Below, in pieces: positions 23,333 to 33,340 of a stretch of DNA of 64,000 nt. The translations under genes were made by a program, and so were the position numbers. Location of the stretch: the NCBI RefSeq assembly GCF_014646055.1, contig NZ_BMMS01000015.1, positions 62,001 through 126,000 on the forward strand, in the 5' to 3' direction. This stretch comes from Wenjunlia tyrosinilytica. GTDB lineage: Bacteria > Actinomycetota > Actinomycetes > Streptomycetales > Streptomycetaceae. How positions within the stretch are numbered: position 1 is the first letter of the stretch; each line of letters begins with the position of its first letter. The notes below the pieces were generated by a model. The model did no database searches, had not been told where the DNA came from, and worked only from the letters and a program-made list of their open reading frames with translations.

Positions 23333-24817
23333 ATGACACAGCAGATACCGGAGGTCCTGTTCTGGTGTGTGGTGGCCGCTTTGCTCACGACCGCCGTATT
23401 GCTTCTCCGGCAGCGCGGTCTGACCGCGAATGCCGTCAAGCGGAACGCGCTGCTCGAAGGCAGCCTGCGCGCGCGTGACGAGGAGGCCAGGCACCTGGTG
23501 GAGGTGCGCCTGCCCGCGCTGGCGAACTCGATGCACCAGCCCGTCCCCGTCCCCGGCCTGCTCGACGAGCGGCTGACCGGAACGGCGTACGCGCAGAACC
23601 TTCACCGGGTGATGGAGCAGTTCGCCGGAGCGGCCGAGAAGGCCCAGGCCAGGGCGGACCAGTCGGCCAAGTCCGCGCTGAAGGCCGCCATGCGCACCCT
23701 GCAGGGCCTCGCGAACGAACAGCAGCTGTCCATCTCCGACATGCAGGACCGGCACGACCACCCGGACGTGCTCAGAGACCTGCTGGAGATCGACCACGCC
23801 AACTCCCAGTTCGGCAGGCGCGCCCAGGCCATCGCGGTCCTGTGCGGGTCCTGGCCGGGACGCCAGCGCGCCGCCTCCCCGCTGACCGACGTGGTCCGTG
23901 GCGCCAAGTCGCGCATCCGCGACTACCGAAGGGTCCAGGTCCGCACGCAGATCGACGTCGCTGTCGTCAGCCGGGCCGTGGAGCCGGTGGTCCTCGCGGT
24001 GGCGGAGCTCCTCGACAACGCCGCCCGCCACTCCCAGCCCAACACCACCGTCGAGGTCAACCTCCAGCCCGCGCACAACGGCGCCTGCGTCGTCATCGAC
24101 GACGCCGGTGTGGGCATGGACGGCCAGGAGGCGCAGCAGGCCGGAACGCTGCTGTCGGGCCGCCGCCGTGTGGACATCAACCGGCTCGGTGACCCGCCCA
24201 GGTTCGGCTTCGCCGTCATCGGCGTGCTCGCCCAGCGCTACGGGTTCAAGGTCTCGGTGGACACCCGGTCCCCCTACGGCGGTGTGCGCGCCGTCCTCTT
24301 CCTGCCCAGCGCCCTCCTCACCCATGTCGACTTGGACGAACCGGCGCTGCCCGCCGGGTCCGTGCCCTCCGTGCCGTCCGTGGCACCCGCGCGTTCCGTT
24401 CCCGTCGCCCAGCCGGAGGCGAGGCCCGTTCCCATCGCCGAGCCCCTTCCCGACCATGCCCCGGCCGGCGGCCGGGCCCGGGCCGCCCAGCCCTCCGCCC
24501 CGGACCGCCCGGCCACCGAGCCCGACTCCTTCGCCGATCCGGACCGCTTCACCGATCCGGACCGCTTCGCCGAGCCGCCGACGCGCGCGCACGCGCACCC
24601 GCAATCGGAGTCGGAGACGGCCGGCGGGCTGCCCAAGCGGCGCCGGCGTCGGCCCGTCGCGGACCCGCAGGCATCCCCGGCGGCCGGCGACCGGCCCGCG
24701 GACCCTCCCGCGGAGCGCTCGGTGCACGAAACCGCCCAGCGTATGGGGGCGTTCGCGCGCGGCACCCGCTCCGGACGCGCCGCCGCCCACGACGACGAAG
24801 GGAATCCCCTGTCGTGA
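23333..24817 (+). CDS. cvnA: Conservon sensor-kinase-like protein CvnA
   Basis: 494 residues, ATG 23333 downstream of GAGGAACCG. A single N-terminal membrane helix (about 8-24) precedes a cytoplasmic helical region with HDHPDVLRDLLEIDHANSQFGRR-type phosphoacceptor-like segment, then an HATPase domain with N box ELLDNAARHSQP, DDAGVGM and FGFAVIG. The C-terminal third is a Pro/Arg/Asp-rich disordered tail with a repeated DPDRF motif. CvnA proteins recruit CvnB, CvnC and CvnD into a membrane signalling complex. First gene of the five-to-six gene operon. Confidence 0.92.
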   Translation: MTQQIPEVLFWCVVAALLTTAVLLLRQRGLTANAVKRNALLEGSLRARDEEARHLVEVRLPALANSMHQPVPVPGLLDERLTGTAYAQNLHRVMEQFAGAAEKAQARADQSAKSALKAAMRTLQGLANEQQLSISDMQDRHDHPDVLRDLLEIDHANSQFGRRAQAIAVLCGSWPGRQRAASPLTDVVRGAKSRIRDYRRVQVRTQIDVAVVSRAVEPVVLAVAELLDNAARHSQPNTTVEVNLQPAHNGACVVIDDAGVGMDGQEAQQAGTLLSGRRRVDINRLGDPPRFGFAVIGVLAQRYGFKVSVDTRSPYGGVRAVLFLPSALLTHVDLDEPALPAGSVPSVPSVAPARSVPVAQPEARPVPIAEPLPDHAPAGGRARAAQPSAPDRPATEPDSFADPDRFTDPDRFAEPPTRAHAHPQSESETAGGLPKRRRRRPVADPQASPAAGDRPADPPAERSVHETAQRMGAFARGTRSGRAAAHDDEGNPLS

Positions 24818-25227
24818 TCGACCACATGAACAACGACCTCGGCTGGATGCTGGACGAGGTCCTGAAGATGCCGGACGCCCGCCACGCGATCCTGCTGTCC
24901 GCGGACGGGATGCTGCGCGCGCACTCCGCGGGCATCAGCCGTGACGAGGCCGAGCGCCAGGCCGCCGCCCTGTCGGGTCTCCAGTCCATCAGCCGCAGCA
25001 CCGCCGAGTTCTGCTCGGGGGAGGACAGCCCCTGGCGGCAGACGCTGATCGAGTTCGCCCACGGCTACGTCTTCCTGGTGGCCGCGGGACCCGGCGCCTA
25101 CCTGGCCGTCTCCGCCACCGAGGAGGTGGACATGGAGGCGGTCACCTACCGGATGCAGAAACTGGTCGACCGGCTCGGCAGAGAGCTGACCAGCCCGCCG
25201 CGACTGGGCACCGGCAGCCGGGTATGA
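24814..25227 (+). CDS. cvnB: Conservon roadblock/LC7 protein CvnB
   Basis: 137 residues. The GTG/ATG region overlaps the cvnA stop by 4 bases, so translation is coupled. A start at ATG 24829 (MNNDLGWML) is also possible. The roadblock/LC7 fold is evident: LGWMLDEVLKMPDARHAILLSADGML, a central helix EAERQAAALSGLQSI, and LFLVAAGPGAYLAV-type strand. In Cvn systems this protein contacts the CvnD GTPase, like MglB with MglA. Confidence 0.92.
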   Translation: MIDHMNNDLGWMLDEVLKMPDARHAILLSADGMLRAHSAGISRDEAERQAAALSGLQSISRSTAEFCSGEDSPWRQTLIEFAHGYVFLVAAGPGAYLAVSATEEVDMEAVTYRMQKLVDRLGRELTSPPRLGTGSRV

Positions 25228-25583
25228 CGCCGTCGCGCAAGCGAGAGAAGGGACTGGTGCGGCCGTATGTCGTCACCGACGGCCGCGCCCACCCGACGCG
25301 CAACACCTTCGACCTGGTCACCCTGGTCATCGCCGCGACCGACCGCCCGCTGTCGGGGCTGAGCCCGGAAGAGCTCCGGATGATGCGGCTGTGCCGGCCG
25401 GGAGCGCTGTCGGTCGCCGAGGTGGCCGGACACCTCGCGCTTCCCGTCAGCGTCACCAAAGTCCTGCTCGGCGACCTCGTGGACAGCGGCCACATCATCA
25501 CCCGGGCCCCGGTCCCGGCCGCCCAACTGCCCGACGCCCAGCTCCTCCAGGAGGTGCTCGATGGACTCCGCGCCCGCCTCTGA
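25224..25583 (+). CDS. cvnC: Conservon DUF742 protein CvnC
   Basis: 119 residues, starting at ATG 25224 with a 4-base overlap of the cvnB stop. DUF742 pattern: RPYVVTDGRAHPTRNTFDLVTLV, LSPEELRMMRLC, SVAEVAGHLALPVSVTKVLLGDLVDSG, and a Pro-rich end. It has a winged-helix-like core but acts in the Cvn protein complex. It overlaps cvnD by 23 bases. Confidence 0.93.
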   Translation: MTPSRKREKGLVRPYVVTDGRAHPTRNTFDLVTLVIAATDRPLSGLSPEELRMMRLCRPGALSVAEVAGHLALPVSVTKVLLGDLVDSGHIITRAPVPAAQLPDAQLLQEVLDGLRARL

Positions 25584-26178
25584 CGGGCAGGTGTACCTGC
25601 GCACCACGGTCAGGACCGCCGCCAAACTCCTGGTCGTGGGCCACTTCGCCGTCGGCAAGACGACCTTCGTCGGCACCCTCTCCGAGATCCGCCCGCTGCG
25701 GACGGAGGAGACCATGACGCAGGCCGGGGCCGTCGTCGACGACCTGGCCGGGGTCAACGGCAAGACCACCACCACCGTCGCGATGGACTTCGGCCGTCTG
25801 ACCCTGTCCGACCAACTGGTGCTCTACCTGTTCGGCACCCCCGGACAGCAGCGCTTCACCCGGCTGTGGCAGGACATGACACGCGGCGCGCTCGGCGCCC
25901 TCGTGCTCGCGGACACCCGCCGCCTCCAGGAGTCCTTCGACGTGATGGGACGGCTCGAGGAGCACGGCGTGCCCTACGCCGTCGCCGTCAACCACTTCGA
26001 CGGCGCCCCCTCCTTCCCCCAGGAGGAGATCCGCGAGGCCCTCGACCTGCTGCCCGAGACCCCGCTGGTCGTCTGCGACGCACGCGACCGGATCTCCGCC
26101 ACGCGGGCCCTGATCCGCCTCGTCCAGTACCTCCAGACCCGTACCGCCACCACTTCCATCGCTCAGGAGCGTGTGTGA
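25561..26178 (+). CDS. cvnD: Conservon small GTPase CvnD
   Basis: 205 residues, ATG 25561 inside the end of cvnC. Walker A is GHFAVGKTT near 31-39, the switch II region is FGTPGQQRF near 97, and the base-specificity motif appears as NHFD near 146. This is the MglA/Ras-like ATP/GTP-binding branch found in conservons. The GTG of the following P450 overlaps its stop (GTGA). Confidence 0.93.
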   Translation: MDSAPASDGQVYLRTTVRTAAKLLVVGHFAVGKTTFVGTLSEIRPLRTEETMTQAGAVVDDLAGVNGKTTTTVAMDFGRLTLSDQLVLYLFGTPGQQRFTRLWQDMTRGALGALVLADTRRLQESFDVMGRLEEHGVPYAVAVNHFDGAPSFPQEEIREALDLLPETPLVVCDARDRISATRALIRLVQYLQTRTATTSIAQERV

Positions 26179-27608
26179 CCTCCCACCCCGACGCGGGCAC
26201 GGTGCCACCACCGGGCTGTCCCGCACACACCGGCCACTCGGCCGGTGTGCCGCTGTACGGCCCCGATTTCGCCGCCGACCCGGCCTCCGTCTACCAGCGC
26301 CTGCGCCACTCGGGGCCGATGGCGCCGATCCAGCTGGCACCCGGCGTCGACGCCACCCTCGTCACCGGCTACACCACCGCCCTGGACGTCCTGCGCAGTC
26401 CGGAGACCTTCTCCAAGGACCCCCGCCGCTGGCACGCCCTCGCCGACGGCCGGGTCGCCCCCGACAACCCCGTCGTGCCGATGATGGCCTACCGGCCGAA
26501 CGCGCTGTTCAGCGACGGCGAGGCCCACCGCAGGCTGCGCCTGGCGATCACCGACAGCCTCGAGCGCGTCGACCCCAACGCCCTGCGCGGCTACGTCGAG
26601 CACAGCGCGGACACGCTGATCGACCGCTTCGGTCCCGAAGGACGGGCGAACCTGCTCGGCGACTACGCGAGCGTGCTCCCGCTGCTCCTGTTCACCCGCC
26701 TGTTCGGCTGCCCGCCCGCCTACGGGGACCGCCTCGTGGCGGGCATGGCCGCCATCTTCGACGGCATCGACGCCGAGAAGGCCAACGCCGACCTCACGCA
26801 GTGCCTGATGGACCTCGTCGCCCTCAAGCGGGCGCAGCCGGGCCCGGACGTCACCTCCTGGCTGATGGCCCACCCGGCGCGGCTCAACGACGAGGAGATG
26901 ATCCACACCCTCGTCCTCCTGATGGGCGCGGGCACCGAGCCCGAGCAGAACCTCATCGCCAACGGACTGCGGCTGCTGCTGTCCGACGACCGTTTCGCCG
27001 GAAGCCTGTCCGGCGGCAGCATGCCCATCGAGGACGCCCTCGACGAGGTGCTGTGGACCGACCCGCCCATGGCCAACTACGGCGTGCACTTCCCGATCCG
27101 GGACGTGGAGCTCGCCGGGGTCCGGCTGCGCGAGGGCGAGCCCGTGGTCATCAGCTTCGCCGCGGCGAACACCGACCCCGCCCTGGCGACGGACAACCGG
27201 ATGGGCAACCGGGCCCATCTGGCCTGGAGCGCGGGGCCGCACGCCTGCCCCGCGCAGAGCCAGGCCCGGCTCATCGCCGCGGTCGCCATCGAAAAGCTCC
27301 TCGACCGCATCCCGGACGTCGAGCTCGCCGTCCCCGTGGACCGGCTGGTGTGGCGGCCGGGCCCCTTCCACCGCGCTCTCACCGAACTGCCCGTGCGCTT
27401 CCCGCCCCTTGCCGCGCAGGCGGCCCCGACGGTGCCCGTGCCGGACCACCTCGACGAGACCTCTGGAGACAACCGATGGAATCCCAGTCCCGCCCCGTCG
27501 TCATCGACCCTTCCGGCAGCGACATCCACGCCGAGGCAGACCGTATCCGCGCCCTCGGGCCGGCGGCACTGGTGGAGCTCCCTGGTGGGGTGGTTGCGTG
27601 GTCGGTGA
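26175..27608 (+). CDS. cvnE: Conservon P450 CvnE, CYP157-like with atypical ExxR motif
   Basis: 477 residues from GTG 26175. The heme loop [11 protein letters not shown] has Cys358 and the I-helix reads GAGTEPEQ at 251-258 with no acid-Thr pair of the usual type. The K-helix ExxR is replaced by E291-V-L-W294. Loss of the ExxR Arg is a known property of the CYP157 family, which is found next to conservons paired with CYP154. The C-terminal ~45 residues run 133 bases into the next gene and have a Ser/Pro/Arg-rich composition unlike a P450 terminus. The function may be structural or regulatory within the Cvn complex. Confidence 0.9.
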   Translation: MTSHPDAGTVPPPGCPAHTGHSAGVPLYGPDFAADPASVYQRLRHSGPMAPIQLAPGVDATLVTGYTTALDVLRSPETFSKDPRRWHALADGRVAPDNPVVPMMAYRPNALFSDGEAHRRLRLAITDSLERVDPNALRGYVEHSADTLIDRFGPEGRANLLGDYASVLPLLLFTRLFGCPPAYGDRLVAGMAAIFDGIDAEKANADLTQCLMDLVALKRAQPGPDVTSWLMAHPARLNDEEMIHTLVLLMGAGTEPEQNLIANGLRLLLSDDRFAGSLSGGSMPIEDALDEVLWTDPPMANYGVHFPIRDVELAGVRLREGEPVVISFAAANTDPALATDNRMGNRAHLAWSAGPHACPAQSQARLIAAVAIEKLLDRIPDVELAVPVDRLVWRPGPFHRALTELPVRFPPLAAQAAPTVPVPDHLDETSGDNRWNPSPAPSSSTLPAATSTPRQTVSAPSGRRHWWSSLVGWLRGR

Positions 27609-28714
27609 CCGACATCGAGCTGCTGAAGCAGCTGCTGACCGACCCCCGGGTGTCCAAGGACCCGCGCCGGCACTGGCCCGCCTTCGTCAACGGTGAGATC
27701 ACCCCGGAGTGGCCGCTGTTCATCTGGGTCGCCGTGGAGAACATGTTCACCGCGTACGGCAAGGACCACAAGCGGCTGCGGAAGCTGGTCTCCACGGCGT
27801 TCACCAACCGCCGCACCGCCGCCCTCCAGCCGCGCATCGAGAAGATCACCGCCGACCTCCTCGACGACCTCGCGACCACCGCGCCCGGCGAGGCGGTCGA
27901 CATCCGCGAGCGGTACGCCTACGCCATCCCGATCCAGGTGATCAGCGAGCTGTTCGGCGTCCCCGCCGACGCGGGCGCGGACCTGCGCCGGGTGGTCGAC
28001 GGACTCTTCCACACCTCGGCCACCGCCGAGGAGATGCAGGCCAACCAGCTCGACCTGTACGCGATCCTGACCGCCCTGGTGGCCGCCAAGCGCGAGGAAC
28101 CCGGCGACGACATGACCAGCGTGCTGATCGCCGCCCGCGAGGAGGACGGCGAACGGCTCAGCGAGAGCGAGCTCGTGGACACCCTCGTGCTCATGCTGGG
28201 AGCCGGGCACGAGACCACGGTCAACCTCATCGACAACGCCATCCACGCCCTGCTGACCCACCCCGACCAGCTCCACCTGGTCCGCACGGGCGGTGCCACG
28301 TGGAACGACGTGATCGAGGAGACGCTGCGCGCCCAGGCCCCCGTGGCGCATCTGCCGCTGCGCTACGCCGTGGAGGACATCGAGATCGACGGTGTCTCCA
28401 TCCGCAAGGGCGACACGATCCTCGCCTCCTACGCGGCGGCGGGGCGCGACCCGCGGCTCCACGGCGACGACGCGCACCGCTTCGACATCACCCGGGTCGA
28501 CAAGGACCACCTGGCGTTCGGGCACGGAGCGCACTTCTGCCTCGGCGCACCCCTGGCCCGCCTCGAAGCCGCCACCGCCCTCCCGGCGCTCTTCGAGCGG
28601 TTCCCGGACCTCGCGCTCGCCGTCGCGGCCGAGGACCTGGTGCCCGTGGACTCGTTCATCTCCAACGGCCACCGCAGCCTGCCGGTGCTCCTGGACGGCA
28701 AGTCCTCGGGCTGA
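27476..28714 (+). CDS. Conservon-linked P450, CYP154-like
   Basis: 412 residues from ATG 27476, preceded by GGAG. Motifs are canonical: I-helix AGHETT 243-248, ExxR E282-R285, and heme loop [10 protein letters not shown] with Cys355. It pairs with the CYP157-like gene as in other Streptomyces conservons. CYP154 enzymes hydroxylate steroid-like or macrolide-like substrates in vitro; the native substrate is unknown. Its start lies well inside the end of the preceding P450. Confidence 0.92.
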   Translation: MESQSRPVVIDPSGSDIHAEADRIRALGPAALVELPGGVVAWSVTDIELLKQLLTDPRVSKDPRRHWPAFVNGEITPEWPLFIWVAVENMFTAYGKDHKRLRKLVSTAFTNRRTAALQPRIEKITADLLDDLATTAPGEAVDIRERYAYAIPIQVISELFGVPADAGADLRRVVDGLFHTSATAEEMQANQLDLYAILTALVAAKREEPGDDMTSVLIAAREEDGERLSESELVDTLVLMLGAGHETTVNLIDNAIHALLTHPDQLHLVRTGGATWNDVIEETLRAQAPVAHLPLRYAVEDIEIDGVSIRKGDTILASYAAAGRDPRLHGDDAHRFDITRVDKDHLAFGHGAHFCLGAPLARLEAATALPALFERFPDLALAVAAEDLVPVDSFISNGHRSLPVLLDGKSSG

Positions 28715-28801
28715 CCGCGCCCCGGCCGCGAGGCACCGCGTCCCCACCGGCACTACGGTGGGGGCGCGGCGCGTGTTGGGACGTCTTGATCCCGGCGACG
28801 G

Positions 28802-29371
28802 TCAGACGAGGCCGCGGCGGTGGGTCCACGTGACGATGAGCGCGCGGCCGGCCCCGTGCTCCTCGACCTCCGGCTCCTCACCGCTGGGCTCGAAGCCGGT
28901 GGCACGGGCCACGGCGTTGCTGGCCTCGTTGTCCTCGTCTATCCGCAGGTACAACTCCTCCATGGCCAGCTCGCCGTACGCGTAGGCGGTCAGCAGCCGC
29001 ACCGAGCGGGTGGCCAGGCCCCGGCCCCGGTGGCGGGCGGTGATCGCGTAGCCGATCTCCGCCCTGCGGTCGTCCCTGGTCTCGCGGCGCAGCAGGATGT
29101 CACCGAGCGGGGTCCCGCCGTCGGTGGTGACGGCCAGGTGGATCCGCAGGTCGGCGGCACGTGCCTCCTGGACGTTGCCCAGCCGTGTCCTGGCGGTCTC
29201 GAGGTCGAACGGCGAACGGATCGGCGTCCAGCGGTCGATCTGCGGGTCGTTGTAGATCCCGACCATCGCCTCCAAGTCGCCCTCGGTCCACTCCCGCAGC
29301 AGCAGGCCCTCGCCGGACAGCCGTACCAGGGAGGGGAAGCGGCTGTCGGGGCCGCGGTCCAGGGTCGTCAT
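28802..29371 (-). CDS. GNAT-family N-acetyltransferase (RimJ/RimL type)
   Basis: 189 residues, ATG 29371. GNAT landmarks: LLLREWTEGDLEAMVGIYNDP near 22, RIHLAVTTDGGTPLGDILL, EIGYAITARHRGRGLATRSV with the acetyl-CoA loop R-x-x-G-R-G-L-A near 118, and a C-terminal NEASNAVARATGF. The order fits the RimJ/RimL ribosomal-protein acetyltransferase-like branch. Probable single-gene unit, convergent with the second P450. Confidence 0.9.
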   Translation of the reverse strand: MTTLDRGPDSRFPSLVRLSGEGLLLREWTEGDLEAMVGIYNDPQIDRWTPIRSPFDLETARTRLGNVQEARAADLRIHLAVTTDGGTPLGDILLRRETRDDRRAEIGYAITARHRGRGLATRSVRLLTAYAYGELAMEELYLRIDEDNEASNAVARATGFEPSGEEPEVEEHGAGRALIVTWTHRRGLV

Positions 29372-29405
29372 GGAAACGATCCTGGCACACCGCGGCCCCG
29401 GACCG

Positions 29406-30485
29406 TCAGCCCAGCCCGGCGGGCCTGGAGGTCCTGTGCTCGTTGTCGCAGAAGTGGATGCCGGTCCCCGTCCCGTCCCAGAACAGGTCGGGGCGGTTGT
29501 GCAGTGCCACGTTGCGGACCACCTTGACATCGCTGGGGTCGGCGCCGCCGAACGCCCTGGTGGAGAAGACCGCGATGCCGCCCGAGGCGATGCTCCGTAC
29601 CGTCGTCTCGTTGCCGAGCGCGATGTTCTCCTTGACCAGGACGCTGCGGGCTCCGGCGACACCGATGCCGAGACCGGACAGCGTCGGCCTCCCGTCGTTC
29701 GCGGGGCAGACCTCGTTGTTCTTCTCAGCGGTGTTGCGCACCAGCTTGTAGAAGCCGCCGGGTGTGGCGCCGTGCCCGGTGTTGAGGGCCTCGATCCCCA
29801 CGCAGTTCGCGGTGGCGGTGTTGTGGACGGCCTCGACGCCGGTCGAGTCGCGCAGCAGGATGCCGACGGCGTTCTCGCCGGCGTTGTTGTCGCCGATCCA
29901 GCCTTCCGCGTCGGGAGAGTCGCCGATGTAGAGCCCCGCCCCCTCCGAACCGCTGACCTTGTTGCTGCCGAACGAGGTCAGCCTTCCATGGAGCGAGGCC
30001 AGGCCGTACTCGTCGTTGTCCCAGGCCCGCACATGGTCGACCTGGAGACGCTCGGTGCCGTCGCCGAGCACTGCGCTGCCCTCGAAGCCGCGGATCAGGA
30101 AGCCGGAGATCCTGACCGGGCCGACCCGCTCGACCACGTGGTGGGCGCCGTCGGTGGTGCCCAGGACGCAGAAGCCGGAGGTGCCCTCGCAGGACTTCGT
30201 GGTGGGCTCCTTCGGCGGGGTCAGCGCGGTGCCCCTCTTCTGTGCTCCGGCGCCGAGGATCGTCAGGGCCTTGGTGACGACGACGTTCTCGCGGTAGTGC
30301 CCGGCACGGACAACGACGGTGTCACCGGGCCTGGCGCGGTCCACAGCCTTCTGGATGGGGGTGCCGGGGCCCGGCTCGACGACCCATGTCCTGTGGTTCT
30401 CGGCGGCGGCCAGGCCCGCGCCGCCGAGCAGCGGCGCCGCCGCGAGAGCGCAGGCCAGGGTGAAACGGGTGGGTCTGCCCAGCAT
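29406..30485 (-). CDS. Secreted right-handed parallel beta-helix protein
   Basis: 359 residues, ATG 30485 with GGAGG upstream. Signal peptide of about 27 residues (LACALAAAPLLGGAGLAAA). The body begins PGTPIQKAVDRARPGDTVVVRAGHYRENVVV, the usual opening of pectate-lyase-like or NosD-like helices, followed by repeated short strands with Asn ladders. Cys pairs occur near 100, 223 and 262. Catalytic residues of a polysaccharide lyase are not apparent. Exported cell-surface or extracellular protein, possibly glycan-binding. Confidence 0.85.
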   Translation of the reverse strand: MLGRPTRFTLACALAAAPLLGGAGLAAAENHRTWVVEPGPGTPIQKAVDRARPGDTVVVRAGHYRENVVVTKALTILGAGAQKRGTALTPPKEPTTKSCEGTSGFCVLGTTDGAHHVVERVGPVRISGFLIRGFEGSAVLGDGTERLQVDHVRAWDNDEYGLASLHGRLTSFGSNKVSGSEGAGLYIGDSPDAEGWIGDNNAGENAVGILLRDSTGVEAVHNTATANCVGIEALNTGHGATPGGFYKLVRNTAEKNNEVCPANDGRPTLSGLGIGVAGARSVLVKENIALGNETTVRSIASGGIAVFSTRAFGGADPSDVKVVRNVALHNRPDLFWDGTGTGIHFCDNEHRTSRPAGLG

Positions 30486-30674
30486 GTAAGCCTCCAGGGG
30501 GATCGACCTTTCGGTCCTCTCCGACATATCTCCTGGAGGGAGCGGCTAACTGCGGACTATTGTCATTTCATCCGCTTGAACGACTAATGGCGGGCTGATC
30601 GGAGGACAGCGCCATGGACGGGGGCCGCGCGCAAGGATCGATCCACCGCTGACCTGCCGTCGGCGCACGAAGTG

Positions 30675-33173
30675 TCAGGCCACCTGACCCAGCGACGGCT
30701 CCTCCGGCTCGGGCCGCGCCTGCTCGGTCCAGATGGTCTTGCCCTCGGAGGTGTAGCGCGTGCCCCAGCGCTGGACGAGCTGCGTCACGATGAACAGCCC
30801 CCGGCCGCCCTCGTCGTCGCTCGCCGCGTACCGCAGATGCGGGGAGGTGTGCCCGGTGTCCGACACCTCGATCAGGAAGGCGCGGTCGCGGATCAGCCGG
30901 AGCCTGATCGGCCCGGAGGCATAGCGGATGGCATTGGTGACCAGCTCGCTCACCACCAGCTCCGTGGTGAAGTCCAGTGCCGCCAGCCCCCACTCGCCCA
31001 GCTGCCGGGTCACGACGGAGCGGGCCTTGCCGACCGCGGCCGGATCCGCGGGCAGCGTCCATTCGGCCACCTGCCCCTCGCCCAGCTTCCTCGTCCGTAC
31101 GAGCAGGAGGGCCGCGTCGTCGGCGGGGGAGCCGTCGGGCACGAGTGTCGCCAGCGCCCGGTCGCACAGCAGCTCGAGCGAGTCGCCCCGCTCGCTCAGG
31201 GTCTCCCGTATCCGTTCCAGGCCCGCCGCCATGTCGCGGTCCGGCGACTGCACGAGGCCGTCGGTGAACAGGGCGAGCAGGGTGCCCTCGGGCAGCTCCA
31301 CCTCGGTGGTCTCGAAGGGCAGACCGCCCAGCCCCAGGGGAGGCCCGGCCGGAAGGTCGGGGAAGTCGACCGGGGCGTCGGGACGGGCGACCGCCGGGGG
31401 CAGATGGCCGGCGCGCGCCACCGTGCACCGCCCCGACACGGGGTCGTACACGGCGTACAGGCAGGTGACACCCACCGCCTCGTCCGCGTCGATCCCCCCG
31501 CTGGTGGGAGTGCCCGGCGGGGCCGAGCCATGCACGGCGGCCCAGTCCTTGGCCGCCTGGCCCACCAGGTCGTCGAGGCGGGCCAGCAACTCGTCCGGGG
31601 GCAGGTCCAGTAGGGCCAGGGCGCGCACGGTCGTGCGAAGGCGCCCCATGGTGGCGGCCGCGCTCAGGCCCCGGCCTACGACGTCGCCGACCACGAGGCC
31701 GATCCGGCACCCCGAAAGGGGGATCACATCGAACCAGTCGCCGCCGACCCCGGAGAGGTTGTCCGCGGGCAGATAGCGGAAGGCCGCCTCGACGCCGGTC
31801 TGCTCGGGCACGGTCCGGGGCAGGAGGCTGCGCTGGAGGGTGATGGCGGCGACCCGCTCACGGGTGTAGCGGCGGGAGTTGTCGAGGCAGACGGCCGTGC
31901 GGGCCGCCAGCTCCTCGGCGAGCCCGATCTCGTCCCGGTCGAAGTCGGCGGGGGTGCGGCTGCGCAGGAACGTCACCACCCCCAGCGTGGCGCCGCCGGC
32001 CCGCAGCCGCACGACCAGGCGGCAGTGCGCGTCCGGCACCTCCGGCACATCGGCCGCGCCCGGGGCGTCGTCGACGAGGGACCGGCCGTAGGCGAGGCTG
32101 CGGGCCTGCGGCGAGCTCGGGTGGTACTCGACCCGCTCCCTTGCGGAGGGCCCCCGGTGGAGCACCTCGTGCGCCCCCTCCCGGTCCACCCGCACCCGGT
32201 GGGCCACCCGGACGAGCGGCTGCCCCGCCGCGGTCTCGGCCGTGAGCTCCTCGCCGTCGAGGACCTCCTCGACCAGGTCCACGGCCACCGCGTCGGCGAA
32301 CTCCGGCACCGTCACCTCGGCCACCTCACGTGCGGTGGCCCACACGTCCAGGGTGGTTCCGATGGCGCCGCCGGCCCGCACGAGCAGCGCGAGCCTCTGC
32401 TGCGCACGGTAGCGGTCGGTGATGTCGAAGGCGTCCTCGCACACGCCCAGCGGCTGGCCGCGCGCGTCCAGCAGCCGGTAGTACGAGCAGGACCAGATGT
32501 GGTCGCGGTCGGGGTCGGAGGGCGGGCGGCCGCGGAAGTGCAGATCGATCACCGGCTCGCCGGTCTCCAGCACCTGGCGCATCACCGCCTCCAGGGAGGA
32601 CGGGTGCCCCTCGGAGACGACCTTGCCGTCCGGGTACAGCTCGTCCGGGCTGCTGCCGACGGAATTCGCCAGCGGCCCCTCGAGCGCCTCGCTGCAAGCC
32701 GCGTTCGCCCAGGCCAGCCGCAACGAGGCGTCGTAGATGGCCAGACCGATCGGGGACTGCGTGGCGAGCCCGCGCAGGAGGGACTGGGCCGTCTCCCATT
32801 TGCGCTCGGCCTCCAGCTCGGCCGCCACCAGGACCCAGGCGGGTCCCTCGGCGCCGTCACCGAGCGAGCACGTGGTCGCCGCCAGCGGCATGGTGCCGCC
32901 GTCGCCGCGGCGGACCTCGATCACCTCGCTGCGCACGGTCGCGGGGGTGGGCCGGTCACCCGACCACAGACCGCCTCCCCCGCCCAGGGGCTTCGCGAGC
33001 AGGGCCTCGACCGGCCGCCCCATCACCTCGTCGGCGCGGTATCCCAGCAGGGCCTCGGCCGCGGGGCTCCAGCCGATGACCCGGCCATGGGCGTCCAGCA
33101 CCACCGTGGCCGCTTTCGTCACCGCGAGCGGGCCACGGAAGTCCAGACTTTCGACGGTGTTCCACGGACTCAT
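30675..33173 (-). CDS. PAS-PAS-GAF-PP2C phosphatase with HATPase anti-sigma-like domain
   Basis: 832 residues, ATG 33173. Two PAS domains (about 15-120 and 130-255, with the second ending GVCEDAFDITDRYRAQQ), a GAF domain (about 265-430), a SpoIIE-type PP2C domain (about 445-660; GGDWFDVIPL and GDVVGRGLSAAA, FTDGLVQSPD, DDAALLLVR) and a C-terminal RsbW-like HATPase (about 690-800; VSELVTNAIRYA, DEGGRGLFIV). This is the common Streptomyces architecture that controls anti-anti-sigma phosphorylation in response to a ligand or light/redox cue. No sigma factor gene is adjacent. Confidence 0.92.
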   Translation of the reverse strand: MSPWNTVESLDFRGPLAVTKAATVVLDAHGRVIGWSPAAEALLGYRADEVMGRPVEALLAKPLGGGGGLWSGDRPTPATVRSEVIEVRRGDGGTMPLAATTCSLGDGAEGPAWVLVAAELEAERKWETAQSLLRGLATQSPIGLAIYDASLRLAWANAACSEALEGPLANSVGSSPDELYPDGKVVSEGHPSSLEAVMRQVLETGEPVIDLHFRGRPPSDPDRDHIWSCSYYRLLDARGQPLGVCEDAFDITDRYRAQQRLALLVRAGGAIGTTLDVWATAREVAEVTVPEFADAVAVDLVEEVLDGEELTAETAAGQPLVRVAHRVRVDREGAHEVLHRGPSARERVEYHPSSPQARSLAYGRSLVDDAPGAADVPEVPDAHCRLVVRLRAGGATLGVVTFLRSRTPADFDRDEIGLAEELAARTAVCLDNSRRYTRERVAAITLQRSLLPRTVPEQTGVEAAFRYLPADNLSGVGGDWFDVIPLSGCRIGLVVGDVVGRGLSAAATMGRLRTTVRALALLDLPPDELLARLDDLVGQAAKDWAAVHGSAPPGTPTSGGIDADEAVGVTCLYAVYDPVSGRCTVARAGHLPPAVARPDAPVDFPDLPAGPPLGLGGLPFETTEVELPEGTLLALFTDGLVQSPDRDMAAGLERIRETLSERGDSLELLCDRALATLVPDGSPADDAALLLVRTRKLGEGQVAEWTLPADPAAVGKARSVVTRQLGEWGLAALDFTTELVVSELVTNAIRYASGPIRLRLIRDRAFLIEVSDTGHTSPHLRYAASDDEGGRGLFIVTQLVQRWGTRYTSEGKTIWTEQARPEPEEPSLGQVA

Positions 33174-33340
33174 CGCACCAACCCAACCGGGACCTCACCT
33201 TTCAGCATCGGCCCATAGGCGTGGCGGCACAACCGCGAGGCCGTCCGGCTCGGCACCGGAGAGTGAACGGTGGTCGCCGTGGGTCACCGCCGTGGGTCAC
33301 CGGGGTGCCCGCCGGGGGCCGCGGTAGTTCACTGGGGCCC

